From contig JASDFA010000016.1 of the NCBI GenBank assembly GCA_035772735.1, forward strand, positions 151,850,501 to 151,914,500: a stretch of DNA of 64,000 nucleotides, in the 5' to 3' direction. Position 1 is the first letter of the stretch, and every line of letters starts with the position of its first letter. The DNA comes from Datura wrightii. Taxonomy: Eukaryota > Streptophyta > Magnoliopsida > Solanales > Solanaceae. Made by a program: the position numbers and the translations under genes. Below, one piece after another: positions 1 to 12,500 of the stretch. The notes below the pieces were generated by a model. That model did no database searches and was not told the origin of the DNA. It worked only from the letters and a program-made list of their open reading frames with translations.

Positions 1-905
1 CCTGAATGCAAGTGAAGCCTCGAATTAGATAGGAGTACCAAATCACCGGCATTGAACTCTTTTTTTGCAATCTTCGGATCATGATAGATTTTCGCTCTCT
101 CCTTATAGATGGCTACACTCTCATAAGCTCGGAATTGAAACTCATCCATCTCATTCAACTGATCTAGCCTTAACTTGGCTACTTCATTCTAATCCAACTT
201 CTACTTTTTTAGTGCCCATAATTCCTTATGTTGTAGCTCCACTAGCAAGTGGCATGACTTTCCATATACCAACTGATGTGTTGAAGAACCAATAGGGGTC
301 TTATAAGTTGTTCGACATGCCCAAAGTGCATCATCTAACATCCTCAACCAGTCTATTCAATTGGTGTTTACTATTTTTGCCAACATCGTCTTGATCTCCT
401 TGTTGGAGACTTGCACTTGCCCACTTAATTGAGGATGGTAAAGTTTTGGCACCTTATACTTTACACCATAGTTCTCAAGCAAAGTTCTGAAAAGGAGATT
501 ACAAAAGTGCGATCCACCGCCGCTGATGATTTCTTTAGGAGTATTAAATCTGGCGAATATGTGCTTCCATAGGAATGTTGTTACACTTTTCCCTTCATTG
601 TTGGGGAGTGCAATGGCTTCTACACATTTTGATACATAATCCACTACGACAGAGATATACTTCATTCTATATGAGCTCCCAAACGGGCCCATGAAGTCAA
701 TACCCCATACATTGAACAATGCTACTTCTGAAATTGTGGTTAATGGTAGCTCATGCTTACAAGTGATGCTGCCTTGTCACTGACATTGGTCACAAGACTT
801 GGCAAAATCATATGCATCTTGGTGCATTATGGGCCAATAGTACCCCTACTGCAAACTTTTATGTGCAGTTCGGATACCACTGTGATGACCCCCAATAGGA
901 GATGA
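1..905 (-). pseudogene. Integrase region of RT1 pol (Athila-like), catalytic residues lost
   Basis: Integrase joins retrotransposon cDNA ends to the host genome. The minus strand shows an HHCC zinc-binding module (His pair and C-D-Q-C at about 770-900), then the catalytic core from 719. The first catalytic Asp is kept in GIDFMG (residue 8 of the 120-codon open segment 357-719). The second, normally in ISDGG, reads ISGGG (residue 67), and the third, normally Glu in GQVEVSN, reads Gln (residue 103). Spacing 67 to 103 is the expected DD35E spacing, so the alignment is secure. Downstream, 1-356 continues with the conserved A-x-R-T-x-x-K-T-P-I-G stretch but contains stops. The enzyme would be dead even without the stops. 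Confidence 0.88.
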
Positions 906-2857
906 GTGATAGGCCTCAAGTATACTCAACATCTCAACCTCTATCACAAATCTATGAATCAACCCATCCGCACAAATACAAAATAAATAAGGATCATCCC
1001 AAAAGTACCTCCGTGCGTCACAAGAACTCTTTCCTTTGCTGCGAGGTTAGATTTGCCGGAATTATGTCAATTACCAAGTAGTTTGCATAGTCAGCAAATC
1101 ATGGGATCAAATCTTGAGATGTACCCAACACTTGCTCACCTGGGAAGGCACCATCAATGTCAATCTCATTTATCAGTCTTTCCTCTGCCTCCAATCTAGA
1201 CAAGTGATCGGCCAGCTGATTCTCAGTCCTCTTTCAGTCTTTTACCTCAAACTCAAATTCCTGTAAGAGTAATACCCATCTGATTAGACTTGGTTTATCA
1301 TCCTTCTTTGATATCAGATACCACAATGCTACATGGTCTATATGTACAATCACATTAGTTCCAAGCAAGTATGCCTAAAACTTTTTGAAAGCAAAGACTA
1401 CTGCTAGCAGCTCCTATTCAGTCACCATATAATTCTTGTAAGTTGCATTTAGTGTCTTATTTGCATAATAGATTGGGTGAAATATCTTTTCTCTCCTTTG
1501 GCCTTAGACATCACTGAGGGCCAGTCCACCGGCATCATACATTTCATCAAATGGGAGAAACAAATTTGGAGCTATGATATTAGGGGCTGAGATGAGTCTT
1601 TCCTTTAGGCATTCAAAGGCTTTCAAACACACTTCATCAAACATGAACTGCACCTCCTTCTCAATTAGTTTGCATAAAGTTTATGTAACTTTTGAGAAGT
1701 CCTTGATGAACCTCCAATAGAATCCTGCATGCCCCAAAAATATCGTGACACCTTTGACAAAAATAGGTGGTGACAATCCTGCTATTACCTTTATTTTCTC
1801 TTTGTCCACCTCTATCCCTTTTCCTGAAATTTTGTGGTGTAGCATAATACCCTCTTTGTCCATGAAATGACAGTTTTCCCAATTTAGGACAAGATTAGTT
1901 TCTTTATATCTACTCAACACTTTGCTCAGATGCTCTAGACAATCTTCAAATGGGTTACCCACAACCGAGAAGTCATCCATAAACACTTTCATGGTGTCCT
2001 CCACCCTGTTTTAGAAAATATACATCATGCAGTGCTGGAATGTGTTTGGTGCATTGCATAACCCAATAGGCATACTCCTAAAAGAACAAGTCTCATAAGG
2101 ATAGGTAAAGGTGGTTTCCTCTTGGTCCTCTAGGGATATTGAGATCAGATTGTACCCCGAGTAAGCATCAAGAAAACAATATCAACCTCTACCTATAAAC
2201 CTGTCAAGCATCTAATCCATGAAGGGTGTCGGGAAGTGATCCTTTTGGGTCCAATGATTGAGTTTCTGATAGACCATGGAAACACGCCACCTTGTAACTG
2301 GCCTTGTTGGTATCAGCTCATTCCTCCTGTTTGGCACTACTATGATTTTGTCTTTCTTTAGGACATGATGTCTGGGATCACCCATTTATTGTCAGAGATG
2401 GGATAAACTACATTCGCAACTAGCCATTTTATAATCTCCTTCTTCACCTCCTCTTGCATAAGTGGATTCAGTCATCTTTGGTGCTCTATGCTTGGTACAT
2501 AATTCAGCTCAAGCTGGATTTTATGGGTGCAAATGCCCCGAGGAATACTAATGATGTCGGCAATAGTCCACCCAATTGCCTCTTTATATCTCCTCAATAG
2601 TGAAACCAGGGCCTCCACTTGCTAGTCTACAAGATCTACTGCTATAATCATTGACAGGGTGCTATTATCTCCCGGAAAAGCATATTTCAAATGTAGGGGT
2701 AGAGCTTTAAGCTTCAGAGCTGGTGGTACCTCAACTGATGGTTTAGCTTGAGGGGTTACCCTATTCTTTCAATCAAGGTCCAACTTCTTTGGTTTGAAGT
2801 TATCTGACCCCATTCCCTCTAGGGCATTGGCTATCTCTGTGTATCCTTGGACATCAT
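906..2857 (-). pseudogene. Reverse transcriptase and RNase H region of RT1 pol (Athila-like)
   Basis: RT and RNase H copy the element RNA into DNA. In sense order: a protease-RT linker (K-P-K-K-L, then A-K-P-S-V-E near 2700-2800), the conserved stretch E-A-I-G-W-T-I-A-D-I (near 2560-2590), H-K-I-Q-L-E and S-I-E-H-Q-R (near 2470-2520), and the polymerase core ending in V-F-M-D-D-F (near 1980). FMDD is the active-site form of the YxDD box. A 107-codon open segment (1681-2004) holds the thumb and connection (H-A-G-F-Y, R-F-I-K-D-F-S-K). RNase H follows between about 1200 and 1690. The whole is broken by several stops and at least one frameshift near 2350-2390. Family call from motif order; confident that it is Athila/Tat-like pol. 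Confidence 0.87.
2853..2857. other. Target site duplication of RT2 (left copy, ATCAT)
   Basis: ATCAT directly precedes the left RT2 LTR and is repeated at 17970-17974 directly after the right LTR. Five-base duplications are typical for Ty3/gypsy integration. Confidence 0.7.
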
Positions 2858-4399
2858 TCATAACGTCCAAAATACACTCTTTGTTATAAAAGAGAGTAAA
2901 CAGTCATTGTATCAAAAAATATCTCAATGTATGTGGGGGTTGAATCCCACAGAGACTAGCAAATGATATGCACAAGTGTTGTTTGAAAAATTAAAGTTAG
3001 TTCGCACCACTCAAAAATAAAAAAGCAATAAACATTATGGGGAAGACATAATGTTAACAATATGGTATAAATTCTAACTTGTCTAATTAGGATAGAAAAA
3101 TAACCAAACTTGTCGACAATAATGAGAAGGACTAGAGATGTGGTGTAGATGATGTGCTAATTAAACAAGGCTATGTTAGATCGTCTCATTAGTTCAAATT
3201 GTACAAATAACTTTGGGCAGGTGGACATTCTACATTTTTCAACCGCATAACTGCCTTTTGCTAGAGTTCTTTCCAACCACTAGACACAGTGAAATCAACT
3301 CAATCAAGTTTGGATTATAGCTGCATTAATCTCTATCTATTAGCTATTAATTAGGAGTGAGAATGTGGGTATGGCTATGTCTAACCCAATTCCACAACAT
3401 CACATCCATTTCAACCATTAAATTCTCTCTCAATGCTCAATCCATCTCTTTCAAGCAAAAATCAAGTAAGACAAGTAGACCCACCTCTGCAACTATGGAT
3501 CTTCAATTATAATTTGTAAAGGAATTAATAGATTTAGGCTAATTAAATAATATTGAGATGAATCTAGCAATACTCAATCTAATTAAGCAATCACCACCAC
3601 ACACCTCTAGTTAATGATTTTTCTACTCATGGTTAAGAAATTAAAAAAGCATATTTGATAATAAACTCATTGCTTTCAATAATAAAAGAAGCAAAATCAA
3701 AATCAGCAATAAGTCTTCAACAATGGTGGTACCTTGTTATAAAGGAAGAAGAAGAAAAACAAAAACAATTTTTTACAATTTTCACCTATAGAATTCTACT
3801 TTCTTCTTCTACATAGAGAATGTTTTCAAAAAGCTAGAAGTTAAGATTTGATAGGTACAGAGTACTTCTCTCTAAAATATATCTAAAAGTAGGGTACCCA
3901 AGACTCTCTTTTTCAGTGTTGGACACATTTGCCCCTGCTCAAGTGTTCTGGCACTTGCAAAAGTACCGACCGTTCACCGGTTACATTTCGTGAACTACCG
4001 GCTAAAATCGAATGCTCCTTCAGTTAATTCTAGTGTCCTTCAGCGGTTCCTTCGGTGATTTGACAGCCTCCAACCGTGCTCCGCCAATTTATTTCTCTTT
4101 GATCCAGTATTTTCAGGTGTTAATAGGCGAGTCGCCGGTTGATGTCCATGACTGCCGATTGCTTTAGATCTCAAAGGCAGTGTTCTTCTGCGTTTGGCCG
4201 GCATTTGGTTGGTCTTCTCCGGTGAAGCACTGGTTTTCACCTGATTCCTTTCTTTTTACTCTCCTTCTTCCTCTTTTCTACAAATTATATATCTGCACAC
4301 AAAAAGGCAAAAAGGGTTAAAATTTATCTAAATGACTCGAAAACTAAGCTAAATCTCATGCTTAAGAGCCTAATGAGTTGGTAAATTACCAACTCATCA
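2858..4399 (-). repeat. 3' LTR of RT2
   Basis: Direct repeat of 16427-17969, about 1.54 kb. The sense start TGATGAGTTGG is at 4399 and the sense end at 2858 (consensus end GGACGTTATCA from three copies). The first 29 bases form an inverted repeat. A GC-rich block of CACCGG/CGGTGA-like motifs lies at about 3950-4235, followed in sense by an AT-rich promoter-like zone near 3870-3890. The third family copy is 54015-55441. Confidence 0.88.
4371..4399 (-). repeat. Terminal inverted repeat at the start of the RT2 3' LTR
   Basis: Two 14-base arms around a single central base, one mismatch (arm TAATGAGTTGGTAA against TGATGAGTTGGTAA). Same structure at 17941-17969 and 55413-55441. It occupies the extreme U3 end, next to the polypurine tract. 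Confidence 0.9.
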
Positions 4400-4430
4400 T
4401 ACCCTCAAACTTGAACTATTTCTTGTCCTC
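4400..4430 (-). other. Polypurine tract region of RT2
   Basis: In sense the interior ends TTCAAGTTTGAGGGTA directly before the LTR start, preceded by a CTTGAGGACAAG landmark. This is the plus-strand priming site position in Athila/Tat-like elements. The related RT13 copy reads CTTGGGGGTT. Confidence 0.75.
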
Positions 4431-6424
4431 AAGTAATGTAGTTATTATCAAAGGAAGAACATGTCGCCCCACACAAGTTTATACATCAATGACCACTTGA
4501 CTCATAGCAACCCAAAAATGCTTACCAACTTACCGAAAAGAGAAGCAAATTCCCCCAAAACAAGAAAAATGGAAAATTTTCAAGAGTCCATAACCATTCA
4601 AAAACATGATTCGCAACAGCTTTCATTTTGAGGGCATAGCTTATCCGCAAAGTATATATAGTATCTTAATTTATAATCATTGCACATTCAATTCTTGTCT
4701 TAGAGCTTGATGCACACATTCACCCTTAATACAGTTGTGTCCTCAAAAGGGATGATGCCACCAACATAAGAGAAAGTCCTTATTGTTTATCATGAAATCA
4801 ATGAATTCACGCAAGAGATCATAATAAGAGAAGATTACACTCACTCTTTTAAAAGAAATCTTCATGTATATAACTCGACCATAGGATTGCCTTTCATGTA
4901 TTTCGCCACTAATATAGAGCAACTGCACTTAAAATCACCTAGGACTTGTGGGTCATAATGTAGGCTAGGGCTAAGGGTGGGATACTAATGCCTCCCTAAT
5001 GCCTTTACAACCTTGCCACACCCATCATCTTGTTCAGATCACTCCCCCTCATTTTTTCTTGTTCATCATCCTCATCTTTTTGTTGTAACACAAGCCACCC
5101 TTATAGCATCTATGAATTTCACACTTGGCCTTCTTTATGCAAGAGATAGCACCTATCAACAATTCTTCCTCTTTTGCTGATTCAATGCCTTTCAAGTCAT
5201 TGGTTCACTCATCTCATCACAATTTTTGGTGCTACCTCAATTTTTAGGCTACTCAATTTTCCCTTTACTCTTGCTAACCCCCAAACTTAGGCCTTTTCCT
5301 TATTTCACATTTTACTCCCTTATTGCTCCCTATTTCTTGGGCTTCAAAACCTTTTTTTAATGACAACATCACTGTAAATTAGGGAGGATGGGTGCCAAAG
5401 AGAAGGATTAAAAATGGTCTTTAGGTTTGTATTGTGTTTTCAAAGAAAGAGTCCAAGGCTCAAAAATTGGCTATCAACGGTTAATGTTGAAGGTGATCAT
5501 TTTGGGTGAAGTGACTTAACAAAAGAGAGTTGAAGATCATGTTTTAAGTCCCACTACATCTAGGATTTCGCCTTGAGTCACACTTAGGGAAAGTTCTGGA
5601 CAAGAAGCTACGCATAAGATTCAAAAATATCCTCACCACATAAGGCATCACCCCAAAAGAGTCCACAAAAGTCATTATCCACACAAGATCTTGATTTAAG
5701 ACATTGCAACATGCAAATTGATAAGTCAAATGAGGAATCTACAAGGTATGACAAAGAGTGCTACATTCTCCCTTCAAATGCCCATTCATCCATTCTCATT
5801 TTCATGCCACATTTCAAATTTTCATTTCAAAATTTTTTCTGGTGGTACTCTTAAAACAGCTCCACACAAGACTCAAAAACAGCATGGCATTTTCCCTTAA
5901 AAAAGTCTTCTCACAATCTATCATCGGGAAGTAACAACCCAGTTCGATAACAAAAAGAAAGGAAAAAGATAAATATTTCTAGGGAAAGAAGCATTATATG
6001 AAGAAAAACCTTGGAGTTTGATTACTATTCTACTATTTACTTAGGCGAACAAAAAGATTTCGGTCATAATGCAAACTTTACCAATTCAAAGCAAGGACCC
6101 CATTTGCATCACTAACACACTAACATCCAATAACTCATCCATCTCATTCATTTTTATCAACACCACAAGCTCGGCAAGGGCAATCATCAATAAGACTAAA
6201 ACTAAGCCCGACAAAGGCTCACAATTCCTCATCAAATAGAAAAGCAAAAGCCTGACAAGGGCTACATCAAATTATCTCAAAATAAAAACAAAAATGACCC
6301 CCCAACAAACACTCATCCCACCAGCAACTTAGAGAATACATTGTCCCCAATGTATGCATACAAATAAAAGGGGGTAAGAGACTTCCTGAGTGGGTCACTC
6401 CTCGTCATCAAAAGCTTTACCTGT
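4431..6424 (-). other. Non-coding 3' interior of RT2
   Basis: About 2 kb between the ORF-T stop and the polypurine tract. AT-rich with no open frame of note. By eye it aligns with 55462-57415 of RT13 (same order of short landmarks), so it belongs to the element and is not host DNA. Its function is unknown; long 3' non-coding interiors are usual in this lineage. Confidence 0.7.
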
Positions 6425-7749
6425 TCATGTGGCGCCATCAAAGCCAGCCTCTCCTAGATAATCGATGTCATCCCCAAAGCCCTCAAACAGATCATCAATG
6501 CAGCCTTGAATTATGGAAGAAGTAGCCATTGCGGCATCAAGAGCATTCATGCCAGGCACTTCAACGGGTGTTCGAACTTTCCACTCCCTCGCCTCAGTTT
6601 GGAGAGAGGTGACAGCCCTCTCCAATGCATCCACCCATTTGCTCAATGTTGTAAGGATCTCATACATTGATTTCAACTCCCTTTTGATTGTTTGAGAAAT
6701 CAGTGTAGAGAGGCTTCTAGCCATCTTTTGGACTTGACTTTCATGAGAGTTGGTAATTTTCATGAGTTTGTAGGGAACACTCGATTGGGAGGATGTTGGA
6801 GGGGGCGATGCTCCCCTGAAAGGAGTGTCACTAGAGGTTTGGCCCGTAGCTTTTTGGTGAGACACGTTTAAATCTGGGGCATGCGGCGTCTGCTCTGACC
6901 CATGGGATAGTGATCCCTCTTCCAACCCAAAAGCTTGCATTTACTCCCTCTTAGCTGCGGGTGCCTCAACATTTCTTTTCCTATCTAAGGCGATCACTCC
7001 TGAGTAAGGGACGAGAGTCTCATCAGGGAACAATGGCACTCCCGCTTGCAAACACAGCTGAGAAATGAAGACAACATATGGCATGGAGGTTCTGGCCTGT
7101 CTTGCCTTTCGCTTCATTTTCTGGGATGCAATCTCCACAAAGTTAATAGGGACTCTGGACATAATACAGGCTATGAGAATCGTCGTCTCTAATCTAACCC
7201 ATTATTCATTTTTACAAGAAATGATACGGTCATAGATGAAATCCAACCATAATTTGGCCTTGAACTTCAGATCATGGAGAGAAATTTCACTACCCATGGA
7301 AACCCATAGAGGAGGGTCAACTGCAATAATGGGGGCTATCCAAGTGAACTGGTATTTCATGTCCGCAATCCTGGCCATGAACTCTAAGCCAGTGTTGATT
7401 TCATCTTCCCAGAATAGATAGTTGATCACTGCCGGAGTTATGTCAACCTCCAGTCCTCATACCATGACTGATGGTAGGCATGGGACTTCATCGATTTTGC
7501 CTCTATGTTTTTTTTTTCCTGCCTAGCTTGGTAGAAAGCATAGAACTGCAGCACCAAGCTGGGATAGTATTTTTGGAGAGGATTGGTGAAATCGTGCCAC
7601 TACCTATCCGTGAACTGTGCAGTGATGTTGAAAAGGTCACCACATAGTCTCGCAAGAACAATCCTCTTTATAATGGACCTCTAGAGTCTGAGTTGTATAT
7701 TGTACTTGGCCACCTATTTGGGTATGAGGAACTGTGCTTGAGTTGACAT
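6425..7749 (-). pseudogene. ORF-T of RT2: 'putative plant transposon protein' type, broken
   Basis: ORF near the 3' end of the element, in the place where env-like or extra ORFs lie in Athila/Tat elements. It starts at an ATG at 7749 (M-S-T-Q-A-Q) and is broken by stops and a frameshift into open segments 7202-7429, 6941-7162 and 6425-6940. Readable motifs: A-K-L-W-L-D-F-I (near 7230), S-Q-L-C-L-Q-A-G-V-P (near 7050) and P-D-E-T. A Ser/Thr/Pro-rich stretch follows, then a helical segment and an acidic tail (D-D-L-F-E-G-F-G-D-D). The A-K-L-W-L...C-x-x-A-G-V-P pattern is that of plant proteins annotated 'putative plant transposon protein domain'; no activity is established. It is the longest and best-preserved of the four copies in its C-terminal part (171 codons open). 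Confidence 0.72.
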
Positions 7750-7809
7750 GTGTCGCCATCTATTCTAGCGCCTTTTCCTAGAACATAGTCGTAAATTGTG
7801 TCTTTCCAT

Positions 7810-9582
7810 CAAAGTTTATCAAACATTGGGGCTCCACGCAATCCAACTATTTCTAGGATATTTAACTCGGGATAAGTCTTAACCACGACATAATTTCATC
7901 TGGAGAGACACGAATGAATCTCACTAGAATCTCTACACTAGTTTAAATAAAGCCAAATTACACTTGGTATAAGATAACCTTGTGAATGTATTCATGTAAA
8001 TTACTCTCTACTCCTTTGCATACACGACCATCTCCTATATTGGACTACTCAGTTCCTACTATTTTGTATTTTCTAGCCAGTCACTAGAGCTCTACTACTA
8101 TGATTCAATGATATCTTTTGTCTTTCAATGCCATCAGTAGGTCTCTCTTTTTGGCCCGTCGGGTATTCGTTAAATTCTGGGAGTAACAAACACGTGCACC
8201 TTAGCTATGGTCTGCTATTTGAAATCCTACCATCTTTGGAACGTAGAATCGACCTCTGGGGTCTTATGATCCACCCCTTATTATCTTGAGGGCCAATGAC
8301 TTCCTACTGGGCCTTGTTTCTAGGCTATTCTAGGTTAAAGTCTCTATGATAGTACACCTTTACCTCCTCAACTGGCGGGGGTATTGTAGCATTCTAGGTT
8401 ACACCCTCACTATCTCTTAACTGTCAGCCCCATGCTTAGTTCTCGACATCCAGCAGTGGTCCCGTACTTTGTCAACTTGCTTCAACCTGGAGGTGATTAT
8501 AGTTTTCCCCCATTAGATACTTGCGCCTTTCCTCTTGTTCCCTTGGGCTAAACTCTAAGGTTCGTGCCTCCTACCTCATGCTATCAAGGATGTTAATGCC
8601 CAGGTCTACTGGCCTATATTCCTTTTGACTTGCCCTCGAGCCTATTTTGTTCATATGATCTCCCTATCCTTCGATATCAGAAACTAAGGCCATAACCATT
8701 ATCTTGCAAGTATGTACTACCGTCATTAACATGCTACGGCGGATTCAGCCTTTTTTTGACCTGAGTTTTACTATTACTAGGGGATTATCACTATTGGACT
8801 CACTAATACACACTCGAGTGCTATTGAATACCTTATCCCCCTTCCTGGCTTACTACTGTAAGGGTCTAGATAACTTGTAAATACTAAGGGTCTTAACCAC
8901 TCTCCAATCCTCAATGGAGGCAACAATTCTAGCCCTCTTTTACTATTCATTTTAGGCACCATAGCACTAATACTTACCTTTCTGTTAAACCAAGGCATGG
9001 AACCTTATAATATCCGAACAGTTGGAGGTAGGAATCCCCTAATTTCCTCCCTCTTTTGCACCTTTAAGGTAATTCGCATTAACTGTTGCCCCTGGCTAAT
9101 TTTTAAATATCTAGTAGGTAAACCATCTCATATGTACATATATACTATACTCTTAACCCCCCATTTTGAGGTTGTAAGGGGAACCGGGGATAACGCTGGC
9201 ATATCTATCACGTTATGAGGTTCCTAGTACCTCAGAAGGATACTTGAGAGATCGAAGGCATCTGCTCCCATCCTTAGGCTAACTGTCTCCCAACTGTGGC
9301 CCTCACTGGTACCTCCTCCTGCTGCTGTAGTTATCTTACATCTTACTAGAGTTTGTCTTATCTCAAACATTATCCTACACAGACATAACAAAGAAACCTT
9401 AGGGACTCAACCCTATACAACTCTACTCTATAGCACCATCTGAGAAGAAGGAGGGTTAACGATACTATCATGCCTTGTAGCCTCCTACTTATAAAATGTG
9501 GTGCACAACACATTTATAAACAAGGCTCTACTAGACACAGCTTACAGACTCTCTAGGATATGAACAACTCTGATACCAAGTT
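7810..9582 (-). other. Non-coding interior of RT3
   Basis: Starts in sense with AACTTGGTATCAGAG, then a leader shared with RT9 (GTCTAGTAGAGYCTTG, GTGTTGTGCACCACAT). Matches RT9 throughout by eye, but no frame stays open or shows a gag, protease or RT motif in either copy. Confidence 0.75.
9568..9580 (-). other. Primer binding site of RT3 (tRNA-Met type)
   Basis: In sense CTTGGTATCAGAG two bases after the LTR end (TGACA). Complementary to the 3' end of initiator tRNA-Met, as in Del/Tekay-like elements. Confidence 0.85.
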
Positions 9583-12500
9583 TGTCAGGTCCCACCTTGG
9601 GAGGCATGATTGGAACCTGGTGTCACACTGGCAACTAACTGACCTGGCTAGGCTTATGCACATCTAGTGCCAGCCTGCGACTCAATTCAAGAAAACAACT
9701 AGCTATATCTAGGCTGTAAATACAGCCTTCAGCCGACAAGACCGTATAGCCACCTATAAATGAAAACAACTAAGCAACAACAGGAAATAAAAGGGATCCT
9801 ATGCAGGCCGACAAGGCCACCATGCTGTCTAGTTATAACAAAAATGAAGATGAGCTACTATACTAGGCCCCACATGACCAACACACGAAGCATAACTAAT
9901 TAAGGCCCCACAGGCCAACATACAACTAACTGACTGACGACTGTAGTCCGCAAGCCTCTAAGAATACAAATAGTGGTCGGGATAGGGCCACGGCCTACCC
10001 AAAATGCTATATAACTAAAATACAAAAATCTCTACAACCTGGCAACTCCGAATGAAAGGGATTGTCCAAGCAGAGGACTCTGAACAGCTGCTACTAGAGA
10101 TCCTGAACCCTGTCTCTCTAAACCTGCAGGCAAGTAATGCAGCGGCCAGGGAAGGGTGTTAGTACTATATGCACCGAATAAGTAAGGCAATAGATAAGCT
10201 GATAAAGACTGGAAGTAAATAGAAATAAGGGTGGAAAGATTAACCTGTACACTTATCGATTCGTAATCTGCATCTAACCAACACTACATGTACATAAGCT
10301 AAGACTGTATAATTCTACATTTATAAACTATAACCAGCAGATAAGAATACAAAAAAGAACCTCACCTAGGCCCCATAAGCTAGAAGGTACAATCAACACA
10401 AAAAATAACTCGTTCGGTCCCCCATAAGCCCTGGCGAGCACATCTCAATCTATATACCCCTATCTAGGTTTCTATGACTCCACTGGTACTGTAGCAAATG
10501 TATCGGTCCCATGGGTCTACAACTAAGCTCGCTTGGCCCCTAAACAATAGATGTGTCTGAGTCCGGTGGCTCCTGCTGTCTGTACCCTGGGTACCAAACT
10601 CGACGGGGTGTGTCGATAAGTCATAAAAGTAGTCCATCTATGGAATGGACTGTATGAGGACCTTGGACCTCATCTTCATCCCTCACGTATGGCATACCAC
10701 TCCTCGGAGCAAAGTAATCTAGCCCCTTAGGGGCGTTAACAAAGCTAGTAACCCTGGGATGGTCATGAAAGGCTCCTAAGTGAGGGCTACCCCAACCAAG
10801 GTGCTATACTAACGTCTCAATCTAGCTCTCAAAAGGAGTAACTGGCCTTATGGCCTAACAACACCGCTGCTCGCCCCCTAGGATAATCTGTAAAGCTGCT
10901 AGCAGGTACGCTGTGCACCTGTATCTGGTCAGAGGATCCTGATAGTGATCATGATCTCTAATAGTCTGGACTGAATAGGGAGAGATCTGGAGTGGTCCAA
11001 CACAACTCTCTGTATGTCCTTCCCGGACATCTATAACTCATAATAACTGAGGGGTTGTGAATGATTAACTACTCAGTCCCTCTGCTTAAGACAACTATAG
11101 GACTAGTATTGGCTGATCATGCTTTTGAGCAATCAGCCCCTAATCCTCCATAGGAAGTTTACTGACATCCTTAGCCTGTGGGCAGTACTATACTAACATG
11201 GTACTTACTAGTGCCTTAGGCCCTATCTTGGTCTAATTGGATCTTATATTACTTTTCTAGGAAATTCTTAACCTTATGGACAACTTTATATAGACTTAAC
11301 CATTCCTGGTAACCTGTGGGTGATAGGAACTGGCTAGGGTGCTGGACCGGCCTCTAACTACTGATAAGGTCCCCTTCCTTAGGGTACCCATAGGTCTATT
11401 TGACCTCAACGACTAGGCTGGCTTCCTGGGAGACTTATATAATAACTGCTAAGCCCACTAAGACTTACAATCACTAGTAATAACTAATAGGGTGATAGGC
11501 TGTCACTCAGTTCACTACACAACCTTAGGTTGCTAACTCTAAAACATGGCCTTCCTATCTAAACTTCTGGCCTTGGGGCGTAGGGATACGCCAATGGCCT
11601 CTAGGCGTGCTTTCCTGACAATACAGACACGAAACTGGTAGTTAAACCACCTAGTTGCGCCCATGCTGCTCAACTTACTCGCTCAGGCTCGATAACTCTT
11701 CCGAGCTCCTAAGATCTAGGCCTGGCAACAAACATATAATTCTAAAAAAATCCATATACATTTTCTAGCAGCTACCAGAACTTATGTAACCGTAATCTAC
11801 AGATAGTAGCTGATCACAGCGTGTCTGATCTCTATATACCGGCAACAAATAATTATAGCATGTCTAATCACAATCTACTAGTAAAAACTATTTACAACAT
11901 GAAATCATCATTTCTGTTCTGGAACATAAGTTGTAACACTGTACGACGAGTATACTTGCTAAGGGTTAAGCCTTACATACCTCGATTATTGTTTCCTGAA
12001 AAACTGATGAGTTTCAACTTGTATTCGCCAGCTCTCTTCAGCTGTAAACGTTATATAGGGAGAAAGAGATGAATTTCAATATCGAATTCAGCGTAAAATG
12101 ATAACTTTCAATACCAACGTTGACTATACTTCAACTTAATGAAACACGACCAAGAACATATTATTTCTTGAGAGTTCAGAAGGGAGAAATGCTTACTTGA
12201 GACCTATGATTGTATAGAAATCAGTTTGAAGTAATTCAGAAAACTTTTCATCAGCGGGGTTATGATTCGTTCGGCGAATTTCATGAAAACAACTTCATAG
12301 TAATGCTCCCTGTTGGCTTAAACTTCGATACCCGATGTTAATTTGAATTTTGATGGCATTTGGTAGTGTAATCGGGCGAAAAACCATTGAAAACCTCATT
12401 TATTACTCTCTCTGGCCAAAAGCAAATGTGGAAAATGAATTACAATTGAAGTGGGGCTATATATATAGGTGAGGTCGGTGGAAGGGGTGTGCGTCGTGCC

